The notes below the pieces were generated by a model, which saw nothing but the letters and a program-made list of their open reading frames with translations, made no database searches and was not told where the DNA came from. Positions 1-7,924 of a stretch of DNA of 64,000 nt are shown in pieces. Source of the stretch: Amycolatopsis pithecellobii (GTDB taxonomy: Bacteria > Actinomycetota > Actinomycetes > Mycobacteriales > Pseudonocardiaceae). The stretch is taken from positions 1-64,000 of the forward strand of contig NZ_WMBA01000005.1 of assembly GCF_009707865.1 (NCBI RefSeq), given 5' to 3'. How positions within the stretch are numbered: the stretch's first letter is position 1; each line of letters begins with the position of its first letter. A program made the translations under genes and the position numbers.

Positions 1-743
1 TCGGACGGGCGATCAGTCTCGCACTGGCCGCCAGGGGCGCCTTCGTATGGGCCACCGATTTCGACGAAGCAAGCGCCAACGGCACCGCTGAGCTGATCGA
101 ACAGACCGGCGGCCACGGCACGGCGGTGCAGCTGGACGTCCGGCACGAAGCGGAATGGCAAGCCGCCCTTGCCCTCGCCGACTCTGGCGACGACGCGCTG
201 GCCGTGCTGGTCAACTGCGCCGGAAAGTCGCTGATCGCCGACACCTTCACCATGCCGCTTGATGATTTCCGGACGATTATGGCGGTCAACGTGGAGGGCA
301 CGTTCCTCGGTATGAAGCACACCATTCCCAGGATCGCGAAATCAGGCGGCGGCGCGGTCGTCAACATATCGTCACTGGCGGGACTCAAGGGCATCCCGGG
401 CATGGCCGCCTATGGCGGTTCGAAGGGGGCGATCCGCATGATGACCAAGGCGGTGGCGCTCGAATGCGCCGGGCTCCGCAACAACGTCCGCGTCAACTCG
501 GTCCATCCTGGCGTCGTCGATACGCCCGCTTGGCGCAAGCATGGCCCCGATGAGGTCAGCAGGTCTCGCTACAGCGCGCCGGGGGTCCTCGATCCCCATG
601 AGCTGGCCAAAACCGCGGTGCCGATCGGCGTGGCCTGCTCCCCTGCCGAGGTCGCCGATACCGTCTGCTTTCTCGCCTCCGACGCGGCCCGCCACATCAC
701 CGGGGCCGAGATCCCCATCGACGGCGGAATGACAGCCGGCTGA
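1..743 (+). CDS. SDR family oxidoreductase, 5' end cut by the window edge
   Basis: NAD(P)-dependent short-chain dehydrogenase/reductase. The frame is open from base 3 and lacks about 17 N-terminal residues, including most of the Gly-rich cofactor loop; an internal ATG at 126 is not the true start. Visible SDR marks are NCAG, the catalytic NISS serine and the YGGSK (YxxxK) pair, and the usual C-terminal IPIDGGMT. It is a tandem copy of the next gene (789-1562): flanks are identical and the middle is diverged, and it carries about 7 extra codons around 540-580 in the substrate-loop region. The substrate is unknown. The family call is firm; specificity cannot be read. Confidence 0.9.
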   Translation, partial: GRAISLALAARGAFVWATDFDEASANGTAELIEQTGGHGTAVQLDVRHEAEWQAALALADSGDDALAVLVNCAGKSLIADTFTMPLDDFRTIMAVNVEGTFLGMKHTIPRIAKSGGGAVVNISSLAGLKGIPGMAAYGGSKGAIRMMTKAVALECAGLRNNVRVNSVHPGVVDTPAWRKHGPDEVSRSRYSAPGVLDPHELAKTAVPIGVACSPAEVADTVCFLASDAARHITGAEIPIDGGMTAG

Positions 744-788
744 CGCACAGTGAACATTCTCTTGGTGGACGAGGATCAAGGAGACCGC

Positions 789-1562
789 ATGTCGGAATTC
801 GCCGGAAGAGCAGCATTCGTGACGGGTGCCGGAAGCGGCATCGGACGGGCGATCAGTCTCGCACTGGCCGCCAGGGGCGCCTTCGTATGGGCCACCGATT
901 TCGACGAAGCAAGCGCCAACGGCACCGCTGAGCTGATCGAACAGACCGGCGGCCACGGCACGGCGGTACGGCTGGACGTCCGGCACGAAGCGGAATGGCA
1001 AACGGCACTGGCCCTCGCCGACTCTGGCGACGACGCGCTGGCCGTGCTCGTCAACTGCGCCGGAACGTTCGCCATCACCGACACCTTTTCGATGCCCCTC
1101 GACGATTTCCGGCGCATCATGGCGGTCAACGTGGAGGGCACGTTTCTCGGCATGAAGCACGCCATCCCGAGGATCGCGAAATCAGGCGGCGGCGCGGTCA
1201 TCAACATATCGTCACTGGCGGGGCTGAAAGGCATGGCCGGCTGGACGGCCTACTGCGGCTCGAAGGGGGCGACCCGCATGATGACCAAGGCCGTCGCGCT
1301 CGAATGCGCCGGCCTCCGCAACAACGTCCGCGTCAATTCGGTCCATCCTGGATTTGTCGATACGCCTGCCTTGCGCAAGTCCATCCACGACCGGGGTTCG
1401 CAGGTCGTCGATCCCGATGAGATAGCCAAGACATCGGTGCCGATCGGTGTCGCCTGTTCCCCTGCCGAGGTCGCCGATACCGTCTGCTTTCTCGCCTCCG
1501 ACGCGGCCCGCCACATCACCGGGGCCGAGATCCCCATCGACGGCGGAATGACAGCCGGCTGA
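789..1562 (+). CDS. SDR family oxidoreductase (second tandem copy)
   Basis: Complete 257-aa classical SDR. TGAGSGIG near residues 12-19 forms the dinucleotide loop, NCAG follows, and the catalytic Ser (NISS) and YCGSK tetrad lie about residues 148-165. The start is the ATG at 789 because AAGGAG (778-783) sits 5 nt upstream; a GTG at 750 is in frame but has no ribosome site. It follows its twin after about 45 bp, so both are probably co-transcribed. The residue before the catalytic triad and the loop after NSVHPG differ from the twin, consistent with related but not identical substrates. The substrate is not deducible. Confidence 0.92.
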   Translation: MSEFAGRAAFVTGAGSGIGRAISLALAARGAFVWATDFDEASANGTAELIEQTGGHGTAVRLDVRHEAEWQTALALADSGDDALAVLVNCAGTFAITDTFSMPLDDFRRIMAVNVEGTFLGMKHAIPRIAKSGGGAVINISSLAGLKGMAGWTAYCGSKGATRMMTKAVALECAGLRNNVRVNSVHPGFVDTPALRKSIHDRGSQVVDPDEIAKTSVPIGVACSPAEVADTVCFLASDAARHITGAEIPIDGGMTAG

Positions 1563-1574
1563 CGCGGCGCAGGG

Positions 1575-2468
1575 CTACCGACCGGCCGTGAGGCTTTCGG
1601 CTTTCCACGCATCGCCGTCCGGCGTCAAGAACACGCCTACCGGCCCGGAGAAGTGCGACCCCAGCAGGAGCGCTCCACGGTCCGAGACCCATTTCAGCAA
1701 ACGCCGTCGCGTGGCCTCGGCCAGTTCCTTGTCCCAGCAGAAATTGTCGGCGATCTGGGGCAACGCGACCTGAACGGGGTGATGCAGCGCATCGCCGGTG
1801 ATCACGGCCTCCTGCCCCTCGGATGCGATGACGAGGAAGCAATGCCCTGGCGTGTGGCCCGGTGCCGGCTCGAGGCGTACTTCCTCGACGATGACATGAT
1901 CCGGTTCCACGAATGTGGCGAGACCGGCGTCGATGACGGGTTTGACCGAGTCCGCCAGAATGGCGGGAGCATCACCGCGCTCGTCACCTCGCAGATATTC
2001 GTACTCGGCCTTGGCAAAAAGATACTGTGCGTTGGGAAAGGTCGGCACCCATCGGCCGTCGACGAGCATCGTATTCCATCCGCAATGATCGGCGTGCAGA
2101 TGCGTGCACAGCACATAGTCGATGTTCTCGCGCGGATAACCGGCGGCTGCCAGCCGTTCCAGAAAGGGACCATCGAGCATGCTGAGCGAGGCGACGCTGC
2201 GTTGCTTGTCGTTGCCGATACACGGATCCACCATGATCCGCACGCCCCCGGACTCGACGACGAAGGCCTGGAAATGAAGGGTGATGTTCCCGTCCTCATC
2301 GGCGAAGTGCGGGCACAACCAGTCTCGCCGGTCGAGGATTTCCTGCCGGCCCGCCTGGATGAACCGGGCCGGATCCGCGCTCACCGGCGGCATTTCGAGT
2401 ACGCGCGTGATCTTCACGGCGCCGATCGACCACCGCAGAAAATCCGTTTCCGTCGATTCTGATGGCAT
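1575..2468 (-). CDS. MBL-fold metallohydrolase
   Basis: 297-aa metallo-beta-lactamase-fold hydrolase. The zinc motif HLHADHCGW (His123, His125, Asp127, His128) is intact, followed by GHTPGH near 207 and the bridging Asp in TGDALHH near 227. No signal peptide, so probably cytoplasmic. Family members hydrolyse lactones, thioesters or quorum-sensing lactones; which applies is unknown. The start is the ATG at 2468, preceded by GAGGAG at a good distance; an upstream in-frame extension to 2672 has no support and would overlap the divergent gene's start. It converges on the SDR pair. Confidence 0.88.
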   Translation of the reverse strand: MPSESTETDFLRWSIGAVKITRVLEMPPVSADPARFIQAGRQEILDRRDWLCPHFADEDGNITLHFQAFVVESGGVRIMVDPCIGNDKQRSVASLSMLDGPFLERLAAAGYPRENIDYVLCTHLHADHCGWNTMLVDGRWVPTFPNAQYLFAKAEYEYLRGDERGDAPAILADSVKPVIDAGLATFVEPDHVIVEEVRLEPAPGHTPGHCFLVIASEGQEAVITGDALHHPVQVALPQIADNFCWDKELAEATRRRLLKWVSDRGALLLGSHFSGPVGVFLTPDGDAWKAESLTAGR

Positions 2469-2670
2469 GGTTGCTCTCCTCGAGATGTCAGGCCTGCGCA
2501 CCCAAGTTAGTACAAGGCGGCGCCACAAGCCACCGTGATTGTCTTTATACCAGCCATCGCAGAAATGCATTCCGGTAATACCTCCGATACCAAATTCTTG
2601 GGTAGTCGGGGGTCCGCCGGCAAATGTAGGGTGCGAATTGCAAGGCATTTCGACGAGAAGGGTTTGAACC

Positions 2671-3444
2671 ATGGATCGAGCAGCTGCGGACCAAGCCGCG
2701 GACCTGATTATCTCGCTTTATCGCGGCACCGCGGCCGGGCCGGTCAAGCACTTCCCCGAAGACTGTTCTCCCGCCTCGTTCTTCGACGTGCAGATGATCC
2801 TCGACGGCCTGATCGACCGGCTCGGGCGGCCGGTGCAGGGGTGGAAGCTGTATTTCCCGTTCAAGGCGGGCCAGCCGAACCTGGTCGCGCCCATCTTCAC
2901 CGTGCTCCCCTCCGGCGCCCACATCACGACCGACCTGTCACGCCTGCGGATCTGGGAGCCGGAAATCGTGTTCCGCGCCAAGAAGGACCTACCGCCACGC
3001 GAACGCCCCTACACGTATGAGGAGGTGGCGCAGGCCACGGAAGCGGCTCCGGCGATCGAGTTCCTCGCCACCCGTTTCGACGTCGCCGATCTCGACGAGC
3101 TGGCCGGCCGCACGTTTGAAAGGTATGCCGACAACACGCTGAGCGGCGGCTTCGTGGTCGGCGAGCCGTATTCGGACTGGCGGTCGCTGGACTTCAGCAA
3201 GCTGCGGATCGTCTCCCGGCAGGGCGACGAGACGGTCGGCGATATCCGGGGCGGCCATCCCGTGGTAGATCCGTTCATCCTGGTGTTCGTCGGCGCGAAC
3301 ACTGCGCGCGAGCGGCAGGGTATTCGCCGGGGCCAGGTCCTCGCCACGCTGTCACCGTCCGCGCTGCTGACCGCGAAGCCGGATGCGGCGATCAGTGCGT
3401 CTTTCGAGGGTCTCGGAGACGTCGAGGCCGTATTCGATTACTGA
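2671..3444 (+). CDS. 2-keto-4-pentenoate hydratase / fumarylacetoacetase-like protein
   Basis: 257 aa. The length and the pattern GWKLYF, EPEIVFRAKK, AAPAIEF and FVVGEP match the MhpD/2-oxohepta-3-ene-1,7-dioate hydratase branch of the FAH superfamily, which hydrates or decarboxylates 2-keto acids from meta-cleavage of aromatics using a divalent metal. The acidic residues in EPEI and AIEF are the expected metal ligands. The ATG at 2671 has AAGGG upstream. It is divergent from the MBL hydrolase and convergent with a LysR regulator; no ring-cleavage dioxygenase is nearby, so the in vivo substrate is unclear. Confidence 0.82.
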   Translation: MDRAAADQAADLIISLYRGTAAGPVKHFPEDCSPASFFDVQMILDGLIDRLGRPVQGWKLYFPFKAGQPNLVAPIFTVLPSGAHITTDLSRLRIWEPEIVFRAKKDLPPRERPYTYEEVAQATEAAPAIEFLATRFDVADLDELAGRTFERYADNTLSGGFVVGEPYSDWRSLDFSKLRIVSRQGDETVGDIRGGHPVVDPFILVFVGANTARERQGIRRGQVLATLSPSALLTAKPDAAISASFEGLGDVEAVFDY

Positions 3445-3473
3445 CGGGTGGGGAGAGTGTCCGTAGGGTGGTC

Positions 3474-4388
3474 TCAGTCGAGCAGAACCGCCCCCGGCCA
3501 CTCACCCCCCACCACACGCGCGCGGACCACTTCGGCGAGGATCGCCTCGAACGCCTTCATGGCCGCGGTCGGGGGCCGGGTGCGCAGCCTGCTCATCGTC
3601 CAGGTCACCGCACGGTCCGCGATCGGCACCGCTTCCATGTCGTAACGCCGGGACCCCATCGCGCATCCCGCCATCGCCACGAAACCGAGCCCGAGATCCG
3701 CCAGTTCCAGCATCATCGACGAACTCGTCTTGATCAGCACATTCTGCGACCGGCCCACCCGCGCCAGCCGCTGATCATTCCGTTTCGCCGCAACCGTGGC
3801 GTTGTACTGGCGGATCGTCGGCCGGTCAGCCAGATCCGCGAGGGAAATATCGTCCAACTCCGCCAGTCCCGAACCCTTGGGCCCCAGCAGATACATCCGG
3901 TCCCGCACGACCGGACGGGACTCGATCTCGGCGTCGTCCTCAACGGTGGTGAGCACGGCGAAATCGATATCCTGCGCCTTGAGCATGCCTTCCAGCATTT
4001 CGCTGGAATCCGCGATCACCGTCAGTCGCACATCGGGATAGCGGTCGTTGAACTGCTTCACCACCGGCGCCGTAATACCTTCCGACCACGAATACGGCAA
4101 ACCCACCGACAACGAACCCTGCGGCTCATTCTGCCGCGCCACCAGCTCGTCCGACAGCGCATCGATATCCGCCAAGATCGCCCTCGCCCTGGCATCCAGC
4201 AGACGGCCGGCCTCGGTCAGGCGCACCCCCCGCCCGTGCCGCATCAACAACTTCACCCCCAATTCGTGCTCGAGATGAGCGACATGACGGGTCAACGCGG
4301 GCTGGGTGATGTGCAACTCGAACGCCGCCTGGGTGATGCTGCCCTGCTCGGCAATCTTGAGGAAGTACCTCAAACTCAGAATGTTCAT
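3474..4388 (-). CDS. LysR family transcriptional regulator
   Basis: 304 aa. An N-terminal winged HTH (MNILSLRYFLKIAEQGS, then AAFELHITQPALTRHVAHLE) is followed by an effector domain in which VGLPYSW begins the periplasmic-binding-like fold. The start at 4388 is chosen for GGGGAG just upstream; 26 further codons are open but unsupported. The neighbouring gene on the same strand is a zinc-less MDR oxidoreductase. LysR proteins usually control a divergent gene, and none lies immediately upstream here, so the target is uncertain. Confidence 0.9.
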   Translation of the reverse strand: MNILSLRYFLKIAEQGSITQAAFELHITQPALTRHVAHLEHELGVKLLMRHGRGVRLTEAGRLLDARARAILADIDALSDELVARQNEPQGSLSVGLPYSWSEGITAPVVKQFNDRYPDVRLTVIADSSEMLEGMLKAQDIDFAVLTTVEDDAEIESRPVVRDRMYLLGPKGSGLAELDDISLADLADRPTIRQYNATVAAKRNDQRLARVGRSQNVLIKTSSSMMLELADLGLGFVAMAGCAMGSRRYDMEAVPIADRAVTWTMSRLRTRPPTAAMKAFEAILAEVVRARVVGGEWPGAVLLD

Positions 4389-4505
4389 GCGCTCCCCTTC
4401 GAGCCGCCGGAAAACACCACCCGCACTGCAAGCCATGAAACCACGCGTAGCCCGGTCGGTCAGCACGTCCCGGTAACGACCCGCCGGTGCCGGGAAAGGG
4501 CCGGC

Positions 4506-5456
4506 TCAGCGCACGACGAGGACGATCTTCCCCGTGGTGCGGCCGGTTTCACCGTGGGCGTGGGCTTTGACGGCCTCGGCGAGGGGGAAGGTGGCATCGA
4601 TGTGGGCACGAAGCCGGCCCTGCTCGGCGAGCCCGGCAATGGCGCGCATGCCCGCGTGATCGGCCTCGACGAGCAACCCCGTCATGCGGACGCCCAGCTC
4701 AGCGGCCTTCTTCGCATCGGCGGCGTCACCATCGCCGGCCACGAACGAGATCAGAATGCCGTCCTTGCGCAGGACCCCCAGGGAACGGGTGCGCACGTCG
4801 CCGGCGAGGGTGTCCAGCACGACATCGACAGTGCCGGCCGCGTCCGTGAAGTCCGTGGTCCGGTAATCGATCAGCTCGTCGGCACCGAGGTCACGCAGCA
4901 GGTCGTGTTTGGCCACGCTGGCCGTACCGATGACATACGCGCCGCGTGCCTTGGCGATCTGCACGGCGAGGTGGCCGACCCCGCCGGCGGCGGCGTGGAT
5001 CAGAACCCGCTGCCCCGGCTGGACGTCGGCGGTGTCGACCAGCGCCTGATAAGCGGTCAGCGCGGCAAGGGGCAGCGCCGCGGCCTGGACGTGGTCGATG
5101 TTCGCCGGCTTGCGGGTGAAGCACCGGGTGGGGGCCTTGGCGAATTCGGCATACGCGCCAGGGCCATGCGGATAGGGCAGCATCCCGAACACCTCGTCGC
5201 CCGGCTTGAACAGGGTGACTCCCCTACCGGCCTCCTCGACGACCCCGGAAACGTCCCACCCGAGGACCGGGACCGGCTCACTCATCCACGGCAAACCCGC
5301 GCGGTGCTTCCAGTCGGTCGGGTTGACTCCCGCCGCGTGGACCCGGACGACGATTTCGCCGGGGCCGGCCACCGCCCGGGGCCGGGTGACCTCCTCGAGC
5401 ACCTCGGGACCACCGAGGACGTTCTGGCTGATGGCGCGCATGGTGTTTCCGCTCAT
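4506..5456 (-). CDS. NADP-dependent MDR oxidoreductase (quinone-reductase type)
   Basis: 316-aa medium-chain dehydrogenase/reductase. The GroES-like N-terminus contains GVNPTDWKHR, and the cofactor loop is AAAGGVGHLAVQIAK. The Cys ligands of zinc alcohol dehydrogenases are absent, placing it in the zinc-independent quinone oxidoreductase group that reduces enones or quinones. The start at 5456 gives MSGNTMRAIS; the internal Met at MRAIS is an equally plausible start. It is divergent from a GlxA-type regulator, 64 bp apart, a common regulator/target layout. Confidence 0.86.
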   Translation of the reverse strand: MSGNTMRAISQNVLGGPEVLEEVTRPRAVAGPGEIVVRVHAAGVNPTDWKHRAGLPWMSEPVPVLGWDVSGVVEEAGRGVTLFKPGDEVFGMLPYPHGPGAYAEFAKAPTRCFTRKPANIDHVQAAALPLAALTAYQALVDTADVQPGQRVLIHAAAGGVGHLAVQIAKARGAYVIGTASVAKHDLLRDLGADELIDYRTTDFTDAAGTVDVVLDTLAGDVRTRSLGVLRKDGILISFVAGDGDAADAKKAAELGVRMTGLLVEADHAGMRAIAGLAEQGRLRAHIDATFPLAEAVKAHAHGETGRTTGKIVLVVR

Positions 5457-5520
5457 GATCCCAGTCTGCTGAGGGCTCGTGAGCGCGACAATGGCTTGAT
5501 TGCCACCTTACGATGGGATC

Positions 5521-6507
5521 ATGCCAGTGGCCGGTGATCTCCCTTCGATACGCGCGCATCGGGTCGCCGTGCTCGCCCTGGCTGGGGTGTATCCGTTCGA
5601 GCTCGGTATCCCGAGCCGGATATTCGGTGCGACCGATGGGCTTTATGAGGTGCTGACCTGCAGCGTTGACGGCCGGCCGGTCCGCACGGCCGCCGACTTT
5701 TCCATCGCCGTCGAGCACGGCCCCGAAGTGTTGCGCACCGCCGATACGGTGGTGATCGCGTCGTTCGCCCCGAGCCCCAGCGTGGCCGAACTCCTCGTGC
5801 CGCGGCTGCCGGAACCGATCGCGGCGGCGTTCCGGTTGATCCGGCCCGGCACCCGGCTGGTGTCCATCTGCACCGGCGCCTTCGTGCTCGCCGCCGCCGG
5901 TCTGCTGGACGGGCGCCCGGCCACCACGCACTGGCAGGCGGCCGAGCAGTTCCGCGGCCTTTTCCCGAAGGTCGACCTGGACCCGGACGTGCTGTTCGTC
6001 GACGACGGCGACATCCTCACCTCGGCCGGCGCCGCCTCCGGTATCGACGTGTTCCTGCACCTGCTGCGCAAGGACCACGGCAGCGAAGTCGCCAACGGCG
6101 CCGCGCGGCGGTGTGTGGTGCCACCGTGGCGAGACGGCGGGCAGGCGCAGTACATCGAGGCACCGGTCCCCCGCACGATGCGGGACGGCACAGCGGCCAC
6201 CCGGCAGTGGGCACTCGCGCATCTGCACGAGCCGCTCGCGCTGGCCGATCTCGCCGAGCATGCCCGGATGAGCCTGCGCACCTTCGCCCGCCGCTTCACC
6301 GACGAGGTCGGCATGAGCCCGGGCCGCTGGATCGTCCAGCAACGACTCGCCCGCGCCCGGCACCTGCTCGAGTCCAGTGACCTGCCGGTCGACGACATCG
6401 CCGGCCAGGTGGGTTTCGCCACCGGCACCTCCCTGCGCCAGCACCTGCATGCGGCGATCGGGGTGTCACCCCTGGCCTATCGGCGGACATTCCGCGCGGG
6501 GCGCTAG
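5521..6507 (+). CDS. GlxA family AraC-type transcriptional regulator
   Basis: 328 aa. Residues 1-190 form a DJ-1/PfpI-like domain with the nucleophile-elbow motif SICTGAF and the family-typical TTHW. The C-terminal third carries two AraC HTH motifs (LADLAEHARMSLRTFARRF and VDDIAGQVGFATGTSLRQH). The ligand is unknown; such proteins often sense small metabolites. The start at ATG 5521 is preferred to an in-frame TTG at 5500. It probably controls the divergent oxidoreductase. Confidence 0.9.
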   Translation: MPVAGDLPSIRAHRVAVLALAGVYPFELGIPSRIFGATDGLYEVLTCSVDGRPVRTAADFSIAVEHGPEVLRTADTVVIASFAPSPSVAELLVPRLPEPIAAAFRLIRPGTRLVSICTGAFVLAAAGLLDGRPATTHWQAAEQFRGLFPKVDLDPDVLFVDDGDILTSAGAASGIDVFLHLLRKDHGSEVANGAARRCVVPPWRDGGQAQYIEAPVPRTMRDGTAATRQWALAHLHEPLALADLAEHARMSLRTFARRFTDEVGMSPGRWIVQQRLARARHLLESSDLPVDDIAGQVGFATGTSLRQHLHAAIGVSPLAYRRTFRAGR

Positions 6508-6521
6508 GACAAGCTTTCTCA

Positions 6522-7070
6522 CTACCGGGCAAGGAGTCCGGTGAAGATCAAGTCCAAGAGGTGCTGCGCCCGTTCCGCCGCTTCGGTTTCGTCTATCCGG
6601 GACAGGAATCCCAGCAGGATGAGCACTTCCTGCGCATCGACGTCGCCGCGGATCGTGCCTTCGCTCTTCCCCGCGGCGAGCAGACGGTCGATGGCCTCGC
6701 CGATCGAACCGGTATGGCTTGTCGTCAGCTCATACCCCGAACTCGGCTCCAGTGCGGCCAGAACGCCGCGCTTGACGCGTGCGTAGTCGGCGACATTCGA
6801 CAGCCAGCGACGGAGGGCGGTGGCCGCGTCGTGCTGGTCGAGCAGTGGTGCGGCGGAGGCGACGAGCTGCTCGACGTCGGCCCGATACACCTCCGCGAGA
6901 AGTGCCTCGCGGGTCGGGAAATTGCGGTAGAGCGTGCCTTGCCCGACCCCGGCGGCCTTCGCGACGGCGTTCATCGGCAACTCCGACGTCGAGCTCAGCA
7001 GTTCACGAGCGACCTGCACGATGCGCGCCCGGTTGCCGAGCGCATCCGCGCGAACCTTGCGCTCGGCCAT
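6522..7070 (-). CDS. TetR family repressor
   Basis: 182 aa with an N-terminal HTH (AVAKAAGVGQGTLYRNFPTREALLAEVY) and a helical ligand-binding C-terminus. It is divergent from an SDR gene across an 83-bp gap with two near-identical 12-bp palindromes, so it very likely represses itself and the SDR. The inducer is unknown. Residue pattern and length are typical for TetR. Confidence 0.92.
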   Translation of the reverse strand: MAERKVRADALGNRARIVQVARELLSSTSELPMNAVAKAAGVGQGTLYRNFPTREALLAEVYRADVEQLVASAAPLLDQHDAATALRRWLSNVADYARVKRGVLAALEPSSGYELTTSHTGSIGEAIDRLLAAGKSEGTIRGDVDAQEVLILLGFLSRIDETEAAERAQHLLDLIFTGLLAR

Positions 7071-7089
7071 GGGGACCCCCTTGCTAAGT

Positions 7090-7131
7090 GGACACGTGTC
7101 CGGATAGTCTCTACTAAACGGACACCTGTCA
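7090..7131. promoter_or_regulatory. Paired TetR operator candidates
   Basis: GGACACGTGTCC at 7090-7101 is a perfect palindrome. GGACACCTGTCA at 7120-7131 repeats it with two changes, 30 bp away (about three helical turns). Both lie between the divergent TetR and SDR genes, as expected for cooperative binding of two dimers. Confidence 0.75.
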
Positions 7132-7153
7132 ACTTACTGGATCGGAAGGTCAC

Positions 7154-7897
7154 ATGCCCAACGACCCCATCACCGGCAAGACGGTCATCGTCACGGGCGC
7201 GAGCAGCGGGATCGGCGGTGAGATCGCGACCATGCTCGCCCAGCGCGGCGCCTCGGTGGTGCTCGCCGCGCGACGCCGGGAACGTATCGACGCCCTCGCC
7301 AAATCGATCGCCGACGCGGGCGGCCGGGCGATCGCCGTACCGGCCGACGTCGCGCTGCTCACCGACGTCCAGGCACTCGTCCAGCGTGCGGTCGAGGAGT
7401 TCGGACGGCTCGACGTGCTCGTCAACAACGCGGGCATCGCCCGGCTCGGCCGCCTGGACCAGCTCGACGTGGACGACTGGTCGGCCATGATCGACGTCAA
7501 CATCCGCGGCGTCCTGCACGGCCTCGCCGCCGCCCTGCCGGTGTTCCGGCGGCAAGGACACGGCCATGTGGTCACCACCGTCTCGACCGCGGGGATCACC
7601 ATCTCCCCCACGATGGCCGTCTATGCGGCGACGAAGAACGCGGCCCGCACGATCATGGAAGGCCTGCGCACGGAATCGACCGACGGCGTCATCCGCACCA
7701 CCGAGATTTCGCCCGGATTCGTCCGGACCGAGCTCGCCGACGGGATGGAACCCTCCGCCCGCGAACGGATCCAGGCGGGGATGCGGGAGTTCGGGCTCGA
7801 CCCGATCGCGGTGGCCCGCGCGGTGTGCTTCGCCATCGAGCAACCGGACGACGTCGAGATCGGCTCGCTCACGATCCGCCCCACCGTGCAGAACTGA
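7154..7897 (+). CDS. SDR family oxidoreductase
   Basis: 247-aa classical SDR with TGASSGIGG near residues 14-22, NNAG, a STAG catalytic serine and YAATK. GGAAGG lies just upstream of the ATG. No N-terminal targeting sequence. The C-terminus ends IRPTVQN and resembles the SDRs often paired with TetR repressors. It is predicted to be derepressed by the ligand of the adjacent TetR protein, which may be its own substrate (inference). Confidence 0.92.
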   Translation: MPNDPITGKTVIVTGASSGIGGEIATMLAQRGASVVLAARRRERIDALAKSIADAGGRAIAVPADVALLTDVQALVQRAVEEFGRLDVLVNNAGIARLGRLDQLDVDDWSAMIDVNIRGVLHGLAAALPVFRRQGHGHVVTTVSTAGITISPTMAVYAATKNAARTIMEGLRTESTDGVIRTTEISPGFVRTELADGMEPSARERIQAGMREFGLDPIAVARAVCFAIEQPDDVEIGSLTIRPTVQN

Positions 7898-7924
7898 GCC
7901 GGCCGCACCGTCCGATGTGGACGT

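Larger units (their letters stand above)
1..1565 (+). repeat. Tandem duplication of an SDR gene with mosaic identity
   Basis: Bases 1-127 match 841-967 exactly and 640-746 match 1459-1565 exactly. The sequence between differs at many positions and by one 21-nt indel. The unit is about 820-840 bp. Identical ends around a diverged centre suggest gene conversion after duplication, or a duplication whose centre is under divergent selection. Confidence 0.9.

Noticed and set aside
2574-2582. GGTAATACC palindrome between divergent genes as an operator
   Set aside because: Only nine bases and no regulator gene adjoins this gap.
3468-5537. A 689-codon open frame on the plus strand
   Set aside because: It runs antisense through the LysR and MDR genes, is rich in Arg/His/Gly, and has no recognisable motif; third-position GC bias keeps the opposite strand open.
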